A program made the position numbers and the translations under genes. A stretch of DNA of 64,000 nt from Erodium maritimum (Eukaryota > Streptophyta > Magnoliopsida > Geraniales > Geraniaceae), in assembly GCA_963921825.1 (NCBI GenBank), contig OY997593.1, positions 59,256,039 to 59,320,038 of the forward strand, written 5' to 3'. Below are positions 49,501 through 58,875 of this stretch, one piece after another. Numbering within the stretch: the first letter of the stretch is position 1; every line of letters starts with the position of its first letter. The notes beneath the pieces were generated by a model. That model was not told the DNA's origin. It ran no database searches and saw only the letters and a list, made by a program, of their open reading frames with translations.

Positions 49501-52500
49501 CCGAAGAAAAAGGCCGAGACAGGACGCCCCGTAGAGAGGGAAACTCCTAAACCTAGGCCGAAAAGCAGCAAATAAAGCATAGGAATAGGGAGAACGCCAT
49601 GGCGGCGGAGAGGAGAGACCGAACCTACTCCGAGAGAGGTGGAGGCAGAGCCGGGGTGAGACGTGGCGAGGAAGGGCTGAATACCAAGGTTTGTCCTCCA
49701 TTCCTTTAACTAACATGTTCAGTTTTAGTTGTGAATAATATTTCACCAATATAGAATCGTTCTTTGTCAAACGAAACCATCTATAATGATTTGAAATTCG
49801 TTGGTCAAATAATATGTTGACGTTCTGCGGCCTTATAATGTCTAATTTTCTTATATTTGAGGAAAAATTAAACCTTCTCTAAAATGTCGGTAATGAATAA
49901 CTTTACCGACGGCTACGAAAAAGTTGGTACTGAATAACTTTACCATCGTTTTCACAACCATCAGTATTAATTACTATATCGACGTTCAAAAAAATCGTTT
50001 TTGTTGAAAAACTATATCATCGATAAAGAAACCACTGGTAAAGTTTTTCAACACCGACGATTTTGAGAACATCGGTAAAGTTATTCATTACCGACAGTTG
50101 CGAAAACGTTGTTGTTGAAAAAAACCAAGGATCTACATTACCGATGGTTGTGAAAATTTTGTCGATCAAGTTGAGTACTAGAATCGAAAAATATATCTTT
50201 GAAAAGGGTGCCCACGAACGTGCCTTATCTACAAACTGATCTATCTAATAGAAGTCTAATCACACAACTAAAATCCAAACTATAAATCATAAATTTCAAT
50301 ACGAGGTGTGTCATAGATTATTATCGCCGACGAGGGGGATTGGTGGTTGTCTCACCTACATACCCTAGACGCATGTTCCATAACTATGTGATGACCAAAC
50401 TATTCTCATCAATAACTATGGAGACCATAGATATACCCTCAACAACATTTCTTGAAGAAAATAGAGGTTGACGCGTCTTATTACCAATAATAGCAACATG
50501 TCACCATGATAAACGTTGAAATAACCATTCTCACCAACATAAATGTAATCCTGAGCTTCATGTAACCTAAGAGAAATCATCACTCTTACAAGATCAAGAA
50601 TATGACGTACCTCTGTAGGTTGTCTATATGACCCTGTGTACTAGTTAGAATCTGCTTGTACCAACACCTAATATCTTGTACGGTCGAGAATCACCCATCA
50701 TAACTGAGCGACCCTCCACCTCGTGATAGTTGGTGAACCAATCTCGAACTACACATAAATGATATGATCCCTTGTATCCAACAACCAATCGTCATACAAA
50801 TGGTCACTAGAACCTGCTATCAAAGCATGAGTTAAGTCACCGTCAATATGAATATCCTCAACTATCTCAGGTGCCTCAACATTATTTGTCACACCTTTGT
50901 TTCATGTATCTTGTTTGGTGAGATTATCCTTCAATTCTTGACAATCCTTCTTGTAAAGGTCTTTAAGCTTACACTTGTAATATTTAACCTTAGAAAAATC
51001 TCTTCCCCTCGATTGAGATTGACCCCTTTTATTGTTGTTGTTGTTGTTCCTCTAGCTTGAATGTCTCCCCCTTGTAACCGAGAGACCATGTGCTAGAACA
51101 TCTTCGCTCAAAGCACTTTTGTTAAAATTCTTTGCAAGTATAGACTGAACAATGTCACTATACAAAAACTTCTTCTGGTTCATCATTGTCATCTAGTCAA
51201 ATAATGGTTTCCATTTCGGCAACAAAGAAATAAATAAGAATAAAGTATGCCTATTATCAAACTTAGTAGAATCACTCAAACTGAATAATATGGCCGGTCA
51301 TAAGCATACCTGACTGTACCCTAAAGTGAAGAGCTTCCTCTCCAGGTACATCACATTCATCTAATCATTTTGAAGATGTATAGCCTGAAGCTTATCCCAA
51401 ATACCCTTAACGGTAGTGCCATCAACAAAATTGTAAGCCACATTCCGAGAATAACACAATTGGATCGAACTACAAGCATTCTGATCCATCATGTTCCATT
51501 TAACTTCATCGCCCTCTGATGGTCCATCTCCCAACGCATCAAACTTATTCAAGCTAACCAAAATATTCTTACAATTCATCCACCATGTTTTAAATTTTTT
51601 CCTTTTATTGAATCGAAGAATATCAAGTTCATGGACCTTTACATAACCCTCATTCCAAGATGTGGAAGCTCTATCAGGCATACTCACAAATAATGTGATA
51701 ACATCAATAGCCAACTAACTAGTCAACCATGAAGCTCTGATATCACTTGTAATAAGCCTTGTACCGAAAAACAAAAAATCAAAGTTTACCCCTGAAATCA
51801 ATCTGATTCGCGGAAAAGAATCGACGTGATTCAACCCACAATGAACACTAATAACTTGATAATCCAAACACAAATCCTAGGACCCAGTCGATAATTGAAA
51901 ATGTATAATATGCGGAAAATACAAAATAAAAACTAAACAAAGAACACTAATTATATGTGGTTCGGAAATGTTCCTACATCCATGGGACAACGACGAGCTC
52001 CTTGTATTTTTTCGAGAATTACTCTTGTACTCCCTATTTATCAATACAAATCGATAGTTAATCCACAAAATAATAATTCCAATATTTTGTTACCGATAAT
52101 TAACTCCAATATATAGCAAAAGAAAGAAGAGATGAGAAAAGATTTACCACTCCTTTCTAGTTAATAATGATATAAACAAAGAGGGAAAAAAGAGCTATCT
52201 TTCTTTTGCAATCCACGAACATTCAAAGGAAGAAGAACTAAAGTTACTTATTAGATTTTTTTTATCAGAGAGAAATAAATATTATAAACGAAGAAAACGA
52301 TAAAAAGTAAACAAAATCCAATCAGGTCTAAGCAGAAACAACTAAAGAAAACTAAGAAGATTACAGATAAGTGAACCCAAAGGGGTTGGAATGGAGGACT
52401 CAAAGTCGCTTCAATTTTTCTAAAGCCCTCCTCAGTTGAACCTCTATAGCGGACCCCCAAGCTTTCATCAAATCTCGCCACGGTGTGGGTAATACTCTCC

Positions 52501-55500
52501 CCTATGCATCCATATATCAATGGACAAGAAAACCCTAGGAATGCATCTGGTTGAGGGAGGACAACACCAACATCAATCTAGAGTGGCGATGGAGATTGAC
52601 CTGAGATAAGGAGGATAACTTGGAGAGGTTGAGGTGAGGAACGCCCCGAGGGAACTTCTGAAAGGGGGAAGGCNNNNNNNNNNNNNNNNNNNNNNNNNNN
52701 NNNNNNNNNNNNNNNNNNNNNNNNNNNNNNNNNNNNNNNNNNNNNNNNNNNNNNNNNNNNNNNNNNNNNNNNNNNNNNNNNNNNNNNNNNNNNNNNNNNN
52801 NNNNNNNNNNNNNNNNNNNNNNNNNNNNNNNNNNNNNNNNNNNNNNNNNNNNNNNNNNNNNNNNNNNNNNNNNTCATCACATCGTTCCCTTAGCCCTAGA
52901 TCAATGATGATTTAGTTCATCACAATGAAATACGAACACAAAGCAATGATAATAACAATGATAATCATATTGACTGAAAAAGTAATACAAATATCAAAGT
53001 ATAATAAAAACCTACGAAGAACCTTCGATAATGAGTTTGTATATCTTGTTTGATCTTCAAAACCTATTCCCAAAATCTCCAAAGCTCTCTCCCAATGTGT
53101 TTTCTCCTCTGAAATTCGTCATCCCCAATAATTCTAACCTAATTCCTATTTATACCCCCTCAAAATTAAGGTTAAAATAGTAAAATTACACTTAAAAACT
53201 GCAGAATCGGGCCAGTGCACGTCGCACGCACGCCGTGCGCTGGGCGTGCACGATGCATGCAGGCCGCACGCCGTGCGTTGAGCCAAACGTCAATTTGCGA
53301 TGCTCTCTGTCCAATCTGCACGTCGTGCACTCGGCGTTGCGCTCGGCGTGCGTGGTGCATGCTGGCCGCACGCCATGCGCTTGGCCTGCGTGGTGCATGT
53401 TGGGTGCATGCCGTGCGCCCAGTGTGCGCCTGTGAAATTGAAGTCCTTTTTGCCTTTTTTTGCTCCGTCTCCATCCCGAATTTCCCGATTCCTTTGGAGA
53501 TCGATAAACTGCACAAAACAAGAGAAATATTCATCAAACAACACCATCCCGGGATTGAAAAGCTCAAGAATGTGGGCTAAAAACATCTCAAATAGATGTA
53601 TTTTACGTTCACATCACCGCCCATAAAGAAAGGGGCACAACCCTAGGAAAAGAGATGGACACGTGTGGCGTGTGATATATTACCAATAATAAATAATTTA
53701 TATTCAAGTTAATTGTTAGTCTTATGGAGAAAGAGAGAGATGTAAGAGGCTTTTGGTTTCTGGCGACGGGAAGGGCTTCAAGGAGGCGCTGCTTGCCGGT
53801 GGATCTTCTGTGGGGGAAGGGTCTTCTTCTCCAACTAAAGATTCACGCGTTTTTGTGAGCAATCTTCCTGCTGACACTACCAATGAATGGTTCGCTTCTT
53901 ATTTCGGGAGTTGTGGAAGATTGACGAGGTCGGATTTTGTTAATCGTTCGAACCTACATGGGCGCTAGTTTGGGTTTCTTCAAGCGATTTCCATAGACGA
54001 AGCAAGGAAGATCGTGAGTAAACAAAACATCGTGAAGGTGAAAGGTCATATCTTGTTTGTGGCGATGGCGTGGTCGAAGGTTCGGAGCAAGGAGAAAGAT
54101 AGGGTTTGGAAAAGGGTTCCCCAAATTGCAAAACCAGGTGAGTTCCGGGAAGGTGCAGATGGACAATGATCGTTTAAATTGGATCAAGCCTACCATTCTA
54201 GTGGTCAATCGGACTCAGGTGTCAAGGGATCAACTCCTCTCAGCGTTCTCTGATAACGGGGCGAAGGGTATGGAACTTCGACACGTTGATATGGGTGTAT
54301 TTCTGGTCAATTGTTCCGTTGTGTTGTTTGGAGCTATGTTACGTGAGATGGGCTTGAAGTGGTTGGAAAATTGGTTTTCCATTGTGAGCTTCTCTGGTTC
54401 TCTGATGTTATTGGAGGAGTTTGGAGTTGGGTGAAGATTGAGGGTGTTCCCTAGCATGGACGATCACAGGAAGCTTTGAACGCTATGCTATGGGAGGAGG
54501 CAAATCTATTGTGGGCCCCGGTTGATTCTTCAGATGATGGTCAGATGTTCTCCTCTGTTACAACTTTGGTTTGCTCTCCTCGACAATGGTTAGGCTCAGA
54601 AGCTGATTTCAAGCTCGGTGATGGCATTTTCCGGATAAAAATTTCTCCGGAGACGAGACCGGTCGGAGCTTTTTAAGTCAAGTATTCCCCCCCCTGTTTC
54701 GGGTGAATTATCTACCGACTCTGAGTTTTCGAAATCCAATTCGGATGTGAATTCAAATTCCTATAAGGAAGGAGAAATCCATCCCAATGGGTGTTCCAAA
54801 ATTCGTGGTTTTATGGGATAATGTTGGACAAGAATGAGTCAACTGCGTTAGCTGTTGTTCCTGATCTTGTTATTGAAGATACCCCAAAAAATCACGGTTT
54901 GTAATCAGAACCTCTTAACAGTTCGTTCCTTCTATCAGACACGATCTAATACGAGATCAGCAGAGAAGGAGAAAAGTGCAGGCTTGCCCTTTGTAAATCA
55001 GCTGCAAGTTCTTTCCAAATTGGCACCAAAGGTGAGCGACAAAGCTATTGCAGTGGGTCATGCTTTTTTTAGTAATCTGAATTCATAGGGTACTGGTACG
55101 TCCCACAGAAAATTATTTAAGAATACACTACTGATCCAGACGACGAGTGGGAGGAGTGTAGTGGCTCAGAGGACACCGAGGGGGTGTCACTCCTATTTTT
55201 GCATGAAAGATGATTGCCCTCTCATGGAATATGAGAGGACTAAATACCTTTCAAAAGTATCACAGTCTGAGAGGGCTTGTTTCCAGGTGAACCCTGATTT
55301 TATTATGTTACAAGAAGTTAAATGGGTGAAATTGATCAGTTGAAATTGAGAAGTTGTGGTCTGAGTTCTGGTTGGGGGTGTGAGTTGATCCAGGGATAGG
55401 GAGCGCTGGTGGTATTCTCTGTTATGGCGCACTTCTACTATGGTAATGGATATTGTGGACCCTCTGGAATGTGCTTTGGTATGAAAGGGACGGTGGGTGT

Positions 55501-58500
55501 AGTCTGATCTTCCAGTTTGTTTTACTAATGTGTACGCTCCATCGACCTTGTTGGCTAGAAGGGTGTTGTGGGATGAACTGGTTGATGTAGTATCTCATGT
55601 ATCGGAGAACTCGGTGGTCGGAGGGGATTTCAATGTTGTATTGGTTGATACAGAGAGAAGAAATAGTGCATCTTCTCGGTCGGATATCAGGGCATTCCAA
55701 GACTTTGTTTCCAGTTCAGGTCACATTATTCCGCCAAAATACTCTATGCTTATGTGGCTTACGCTTTATCGGCTTTAACCCACCTCTATTTTCCTAGAAG
55801 CTCAGGGGGTTTATGTGCCATTAAATGATATGTATAGCAGGATATGTAGAGTGGGAATGGAGGAAGTGGATCATATGTTCATACATTATGAATTTATATG
55901 GTTTGTGGGTGTAAGGTGTTTTCTGTGGCTCAGTGTATTATGTCTTGGAAGAGCTTTGGGAGTGCAGGGTGTGAGGCACTGGGTGAGGGTCGGGTATGTT
56001 GTTTATTGGCATTTATGGTTGCATCGAAATGCATTGGTTTTCAATGGTGTGATGGAGTGTGCAGATGTTGTGTTTGAGAAGATCCAAAACACTTTGTTTG
56101 GAGTTTTATCGGCTTCTAACTCTATCAGGAAGGACCGGTCTTACTCGGATTGGCAGGAGGGCCCTTCGGGATGTTTGAGGAAGAAGTCTAGGAGGTTGTT
56201 ACTGACTAGATAATTTCTGGTCGCTTTTTGTTAAGGGATTTGTTCCCCGTTTCTCCTTTTGGAGACCATTGTAATCGTGGTTTGTGTGCTTTTTGGCTTT
56301 CTCCCCGTAGAGAATGACTATCGAATAAAATCTTAAGCGCTTATCCAAAAAAAGAAGTATTAGTCTCTGTCTTCGTGGACCAACAATCAAAGATTGAAAG
56401 AAATGAATGATCCTTGCCTTCTTATCGTGACCAATCTAAGAACAACAAGATATGAAGACACAACCACAAAAACATTCTTGATCTTGTTGTACAATGAACA
56501 CCTTTTTTTGTTGATATCTCATTGTCCTTGATATTATTCATCCACCACTCAAGATGGGAGTTCACCTTTTGTTCTTGTTGTTCTTTGTAAAAATGTGCCG
56601 CCTCCACCAATTGACATATCAAACCCTATGATTCAAGTTTCAGCCACATAAGACATAAGAGTAAAGTGGGCTTAAGGTTTTGTAAATGGGCTTGTAAAGA
56701 TATGGGCTTTGGAGCCAATTTCTACAAGGTCTGTTAAGCAATCTCGTCAAGGGATATGAGAGACCCTAAAGGATATAGGACCACAGTAAGAAAAGGCGTC
56801 CCGACCCCTACCCGATTAGCATCTACTTATTGGCTTCCTCCACCAATATTGTGATCCTTGATCAAATTGTGCACTTTATACATATGTTTCATAGTCCCCC
56901 CGAGGATTAAGTAGTATTTAGTCACCTGTATTTGTATCAAGTCTAGTCAGGATTGGTTCTCTTGTCTTTAAAGTTTCTTAAGTTCTTACTCCTCGGCGTG
57001 TAGACCCATATGTTAAGAGAGGTTATACCTTTATTACAGCTCTAGGATTAGTTACAGGTCTATTTTCGACGTTCTGCCCTTCCACTGGTCCTCCCTATGT
57101 GAGTTCTTAGTTGAAATTAATAAATAAAGTATCTTTGGATCATAAAAAAAAAATATAAAGATCAAATCATATTGTAACTCATGTGACATTGAATGATTTG
57201 TTACCTCTTATGTGGTTCTCAGTCTATCTACAAACGTTCGATCATATTGTGAGTCAGGTGTAGATGTCTAATTGTCCAATCTTATACATGACCATATGAA
57301 TTAAAGAAAGTCATCTATACAATAAAAATAAAGGGTAATTCCACCTTAGTACCCTACATCTTTCATATCACTTAGAGCACCCTAAATCTTTTTTGTGTCA
57401 CCTCAGTACCCTAAACTTTCATTGATTCAATTAAAATATCCTTTTTTTTGTCACCTTAGTACCCTAAATTTTCATTAATTCTATTTTAGTACCCACTATT
57501 AACTTTCCATCTAATTTTCCATCCAAAACGGGTAAATGACCATAATACTCTTCACTAACAACCAAATTTATGATAAAATTAATGTGGGTACTAAAATGAA
57601 ATTCATGAAAGTTTAGAGTATTGAGGTGACATAAAAAAGATTTAGGGTACTCTGAATGAATTAATGAAAGTTTAGGTATTGAGGCGACACAGAAAAAATT
57701 TAAGGTACTCTAAATGAAATGTGAAAGATTTAGGGTACTAAAGTGGAATTATCCCTAAAAATAAAAAGTAATGTCACATCAACTAACAAAAAAGAGCCTT
57801 TAATTGCAAGATCCTATCGGATAAAAATGTGCTCACCAGTTACCATCAACGTATTTACAAATTAATTGCAACAATATTGCTGGAATGCAAATATTTTGAA
57901 ATGGATTTTTTCGAAAATTCATCAAGAGAAATGTCATTAAATTTTGTTGTAATTTATATCATAGTATTATAAAAAAACTTGTATATTATTTTCTATATGT
58001 GGTTATTAATTTAATTCCTATCTTCATTTATGTGTTTTAAGATTTGTATTTATGATTTTTTTTATGGATATTGTTAAAACAAATTATATGTGGAATTAAA
58101 GAACAAATGAAGATCGCGAACTCAAAAAGAGGAGAAGAGTTGTTGAAGTGGGAAGACATACAGAAAATGACATACTCATGGAATGTGGCAAGAGAAGTGC
58201 TTAGGTTGATACCACCAGCTTTTGGAGCATTTAGAGAAGTCATCACCGACTTCAATTATCAAGGCTTCTTCATTCCAAAAGGATGGAAGGTAACAATTCC
58301 TGCCTATATCTTCATCCAATGAAATATATTACGTACCGCTTATATATATAATGGAAGAACAATTAATACACATCTTCATCAAATAAAATATATTACCATT
58401 GTGAATCATGGAAAAATATTCAATGTTTTAAAATATAATTTTTTTATGACGGAGTTTCTTAAAAAAATACTCGATTGCAAATTATCACGATTCTTCTTTC

Positions 58501-58875
58501 ACTATCACTCAAAGAGATGCACATTTTATGTAGTTTTCCTTATATATAAACAATCCCTTACTCTCTTTTTTTCTCTTACAGTTGCATTGGAACATGTATG
58601 CCACACACATGAACCCTAAATATTTTTCTAATCCGGAAAAATTTGACCCAACAAGATTCGAAGGAAGTGGGCCAATTCCATATGCGTATGTTCCTTTTGG
58701 CGGAGGACCAAGGATGTGCCCAGGAGCTGAGTTTGCTCGATTGGAAATACTTACTTTTATGTACAACATGATCACAAAATATAAGTTTGAGAAAGTATTT
58801 CTCGATGAAAAACTTGTATGTGATCCTGTTCCAACTGCAACAAGAGGGCTTCCTATTCATCTGTATCCTCACTGA
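42462..58875 (+). CDS. P450 gene 2, CYP716-like, five exons
   Basis: Spliced CDS of exons 42462-42655, 42724-43315, 43405-43588, 58102-58289 and 58582-58875, giving 483 residues. Splice phases are identical to gene 1. Motifs: N-terminal anchor [23 protein letters not shown] hinge, PAHDTTS (I-helix), EVLR, FDPTRF and [10 protein letters not shown]. Relative to gene 1 I count about 38 substitutions, 13 of them in exon 5 (for example ATHM for ATHK), and none in the catalytic motifs. The expected role is an ER-bound monooxygenase of the CYP716 triterpene-oxidase type; the actual substrate is unknown. Intron 3 is 14.5 kb and includes an assembly gap. No stop or shift is seen. The start is fixed by conservation with gene 1; no upstream in-frame ATG exists here. 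Confidence 0.93.
43730..43860. repeat. Short GC-rich segment, possible transposon fragment
   Basis: Words such as GGTGCGGCCAGGCGCTATAAATCGGC stand out (shown here as one 26-base region at about 43775-43800, key word CCAGGCGC). Related wording (CTCCGCCTGG, CACCTAGGAG) occurs near 47185-47220. Unclassified. Confidence 0.3.
43964..44399. mobile_element. Mutator-like MITE with perfect 9-bp TSD
   Basis: 436 bp with TSD AAATAAAAA at 43955-43963 and 44400-44408. The TIRs are about 110 bp: left GGGTAAACTACAAATACCTA, and the right end reverse-complemented GTGTAAATTACATACCTACC, continuing with TTAGTTATATAACAAATAG on the left and its inverse on the right. No ORF. A 9-bp TSD is diagnostic for the Mutator group. 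Confidence 0.9.
44563..47014 (-). mobile_element. Element D: DUF4283 ORF1-only LINE relic, antisense in intron
   Basis: Minus strand. The 3' end is TTCTAAATTAATGAAATGG, ACTTTTTGTAG and an A-run (44563-44570). ORF1 relic lies at about 46620-45330. From the knuckle to the tail is only about 780 bp with no EN or RT. The candidate TSD is TATTACGCATGAGCTT (44547-44562) against TATTACTCGTGAGTTT (47015-47030), 13 of 16 identical, so it is old or the boundary is approximate. Confidence 0.65.
45330..46620 (-). pseudogene. Element D ORF1: DUF4283 and CCHC relic
   Basis: Minus strand: [16 protein letters not shown] and [16 protein letters not shown] (46353 leftward) form the usual Pro-rich N-terminus. 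DUF4283 pieces [15 protein letters not shown] and [29 protein letters not shown] follow (to 45456), and a zinc-knuckle remnant [14 protein letters not shown] is at 45356-45398. Several frameshifts and stops. Known role of the family: LINE ORF1p, nucleic-acid binding. Confidence 0.75.
47290..48040. repeat. Direct duplication, two units of about 390 bp
   Basis: Unit 1 starts near 47290 (GAGCCCCCGAATTTAG) and unit 2 near 47683 (GAGCCCCTAAATTTAG). Both contain TTCCACARTRGGAGGCT, TCCCCGATTAATACTCTCAT and TTCTTCGA(T/C)T(G/A)CCCGAATATTG. Unit 1 follows GAGCATGTACATTGG, a phrase common at ends of PIF/Harbinger-like MITEs, so the pair may be the interior of such an element. No transposase seen. Confidence 0.7.
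48041..48738. other. Unassigned, includes CG-rich stretch
   Basis: 48230-48470 is CG-rich (GCGCCACTCGCGATGCGC and GTTCGCGTGTCACAGG words) and could be the right end of a DNA element beginning near 47235. Not proven. The rest is AT-rich. Confidence 0.35.
48755..49703 (-). mobile_element. Element H: short LINE-tailed retroposon, 16-bp TSD
   Basis: 949 bp on the minus strand, with TSD CTTTAATTAACATGTT (48739-48754) and CTTTAACTAACATGTT (49704-49719), one mismatch. The 3' end TTTAATGAAATTTCCTCC, TTTCGTTCAAAAAAA resembles the tails of D and G. A GC-rich 5' part has open frames but no known domain. A unit of about 138 bp is duplicated internally (48897-49034 and 49035-49170, both with CCATAAGGGCCAACAAAAA-like and CTGTCGCAGCAGTAATG). 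Confidence 0.85.
49870..50180. repeat. CACTA-like subterminal repeats
   Basis: At least eight diverged copies, in both orientations, of a TTACCGA(C/T)GG(T/C)TG(C/T)GAAAA motif and its inverse (ATCGGTAAAGTT). Such clusters mark the ends of CACTA elements. No CACTA terminus or transposase is adjacent. Confidence 0.5.
50280..51747 (-). pseudogene. Ty1/copia gag and pre-integrase relic with PBS
   Basis: Minus strand. The PBS-like GTGATATCAGAGCT (51733-51746) differs by one base from the initiator-Met tRNA site TGGTATCAGAGC. Gag follows from 51714: [37 protein letters not shown] and [17 protein letters not shown], then a degraded knuckle [18 protein letters not shown] near 50960, a WLLDTRDH remnant of the protease start and a GAG-pre-integrase piece (50455-50620: [19 protein letters not shown] ... 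[13 protein letters not shown]). Integrase and RT are missing. Confidence 0.82.
51748..52256 (-). mobile_element. Partial LTR of the copia relic
   Basis: On the minus strand the sequence ends AAGGCTTATTACA immediately before the PBS, as a 5' LTR should. The upstream part is cut by the A-tail of element I at about 52257, so the LTR start is not seen. No second LTR was found. Confidence 0.6.
52257..52673 (-). mobile_element. LINE-type 3' tail (element I), truncated by the gap
   Basis: Minus strand 3' end TTATTTCTCTCTGATAAAAAAAA at about 52257-52280, preceded by T-rich 3' UTR-like sequence (TTAGTTTTCTTTAGTTGTTTC) as in the other LINE tails. The 5' part enters the N run, so its content is unknown. 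Confidence 0.5.
52674..52873. other. Assembly gap, 200 N
   Basis: Exactly 200 undetermined bases, the usual placeholder size. The true length is unknown. It lies inside gene 2 intron 3. Any ORF drawn across it is meaningless. Confidence 0.98.
52874..53690 (-). mobile_element. LTR-like relic with CG-rich repeat words
   Basis: Minus strand: GGGGGTATAAATAGG (TATA-like, about 53146-53160) and a region at 53205-53430 of repeated GCACGCCGTGCG, GGCGTGC and GTGGTGCATG words that produce open frames in several phases. The combination looks like U3 plus promoter of a leftward LTR. Ends are not defined, partly because of the gap. Confidence 0.4.
53725..54435 (+). pseudogene. LINE E ORF1 relic (RRM)
   Basis: [20 protein letters not shown] through [15 protein letters not shown], a TAG after NLHGR, then [16 protein letters not shown] and [10 protein letters not shown] (53840-54066) form the RRM. 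A following block [20 protein letters not shown] and [12 protein letters not shown] (54195-54310) matches the mid-ORF1 region of LINE A ([11 protein letters not shown]). Frameshifted several times. C-terminal pieces ([12 protein letters not shown] at about 54920) correspond to VYQTRAR in F. Confidence 0.75.
55205..56213 (+). pseudogene. LINE E ORF2 relic: endonuclease joined to C-terminus
   Basis: Endonuclease pieces: [20 protein letters not shown] (55215), [20 protein letters not shown] and [20 protein letters not shown] (55520-55660). The RT domain is missing. At 55815-56213 an open frame resumes with [19 protein letters not shown] (the zf-RVT zinc region) and [20 protein letters not shown] to the end, paralleling [20 protein letters not shown] of LINE A. 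Confidence 0.8.
56353..56639. other. Intron spacer, nothing recognised
   Basis: No domain or repeat pairing seen. Confidence 0.4.
56640..57152 (+). repeat. Repeat K, same 3' end family as repeat J
   Basis: Ends GAAATTAATAAATAAAGTATC and TTTGGATCATAAAAAAAAA at about 57150. The 3' 200 bp match repeat J of gene 1 intron 4. No ORF or TSD identified. Confidence 0.45.
57333..57755. mobile_element. Mutator-like MITE with 9-10-bp TSD
   Basis: 423 bp between TAAAAATAAA at 57323-57332 and 57756-57765. The left end GGGTAATTCCACCTTAGTAC mirrors the right end, GGGATAATTCCACTTTAGTA on the reverse strand, with imperfect TIR continuing for more than 100 bp. No ORF. A second copy is split by the solo LTR at 59545. 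Confidence 0.88.
58102..58289 (+). CDS. Gene 2 exon 4 (ExxR region)
   Basis: Encodes [20 protein letters not shown] to FFIPKGWK with EVLR, and has four substitutions relative to gene 1. It follows AATTAAAG and ends AAG|GTAACA. The upstream 300 bp of intron (57790-58101) are recognisably the same as those before gene 1 exon 4. Confidence 0.93.
58582..58875 (+). CDS. Gene 2 exon 5 (heme-binding C-terminus)
   Basis: Begins after TCTTACAG with [15 protein letters not shown], contains FDPTRF and [17 protein letters not shown], and ends GLPIHLYPH and TGA. The preceding intron is just 292 bp, presumably close to the ancestral size. Confidence 0.93.
   Translation: MHWNMYATHMNPKYFSNPEKFDPTRFEGSGPIPYAYVPFGGGPRMCPGAEFARLEILTFMYNMITKYKFEKVFLDEKLVCDPVPTATRGLPIHLYPH

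Larger units (their letters stand above)
53700..56352 (+). mobile_element. LINE E: RRM-type L1 relic with RT deleted
   Basis: Plus strand. ORF1 RRM relic, ORF2 endonuclease, then an abrupt jump near 55780 to the extreme C-terminus of ORF2 and a 3' UTR ending TAAAATCTTAAGCGCTTATC and CCAAAAAAA (about 56349). The tail is related to those of A and F. No TSD was found. Sense to gene 2. Confidence 0.8.
43589..58101 (+). other. Gene 2 intron 3, 14.5 kb
   Basis: Contains, in order, a MITE (43964-44399), LINE-type D (minus), a 390-bp direct duplication, LINE-tailed H (minus), CACTA-like repeats, a copia relic (minus), LINE tail I (minus), a 200-N gap, a GC-rich LTR relic, RRM LINE E (plus), repeat K and a second MITE. 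Ancestral intron is recognisable only at both edges. Confidence 0.85.

Noticed and set aside
52578-52915. ORFs crossing the N run
   Set aside because: They are strings of undetermined residues created by the gap.
53172-53580. Overlapping Arg/His/Cys-rich ORFs on both strands
   Set aside because: They arise from CG-rich repeat words that lack stop codons in several frames. No domain.
53690-56370. TSD for LINE E
   Set aside because: Short shared words (TTAGTC) near both ends do not extend beyond chance length.
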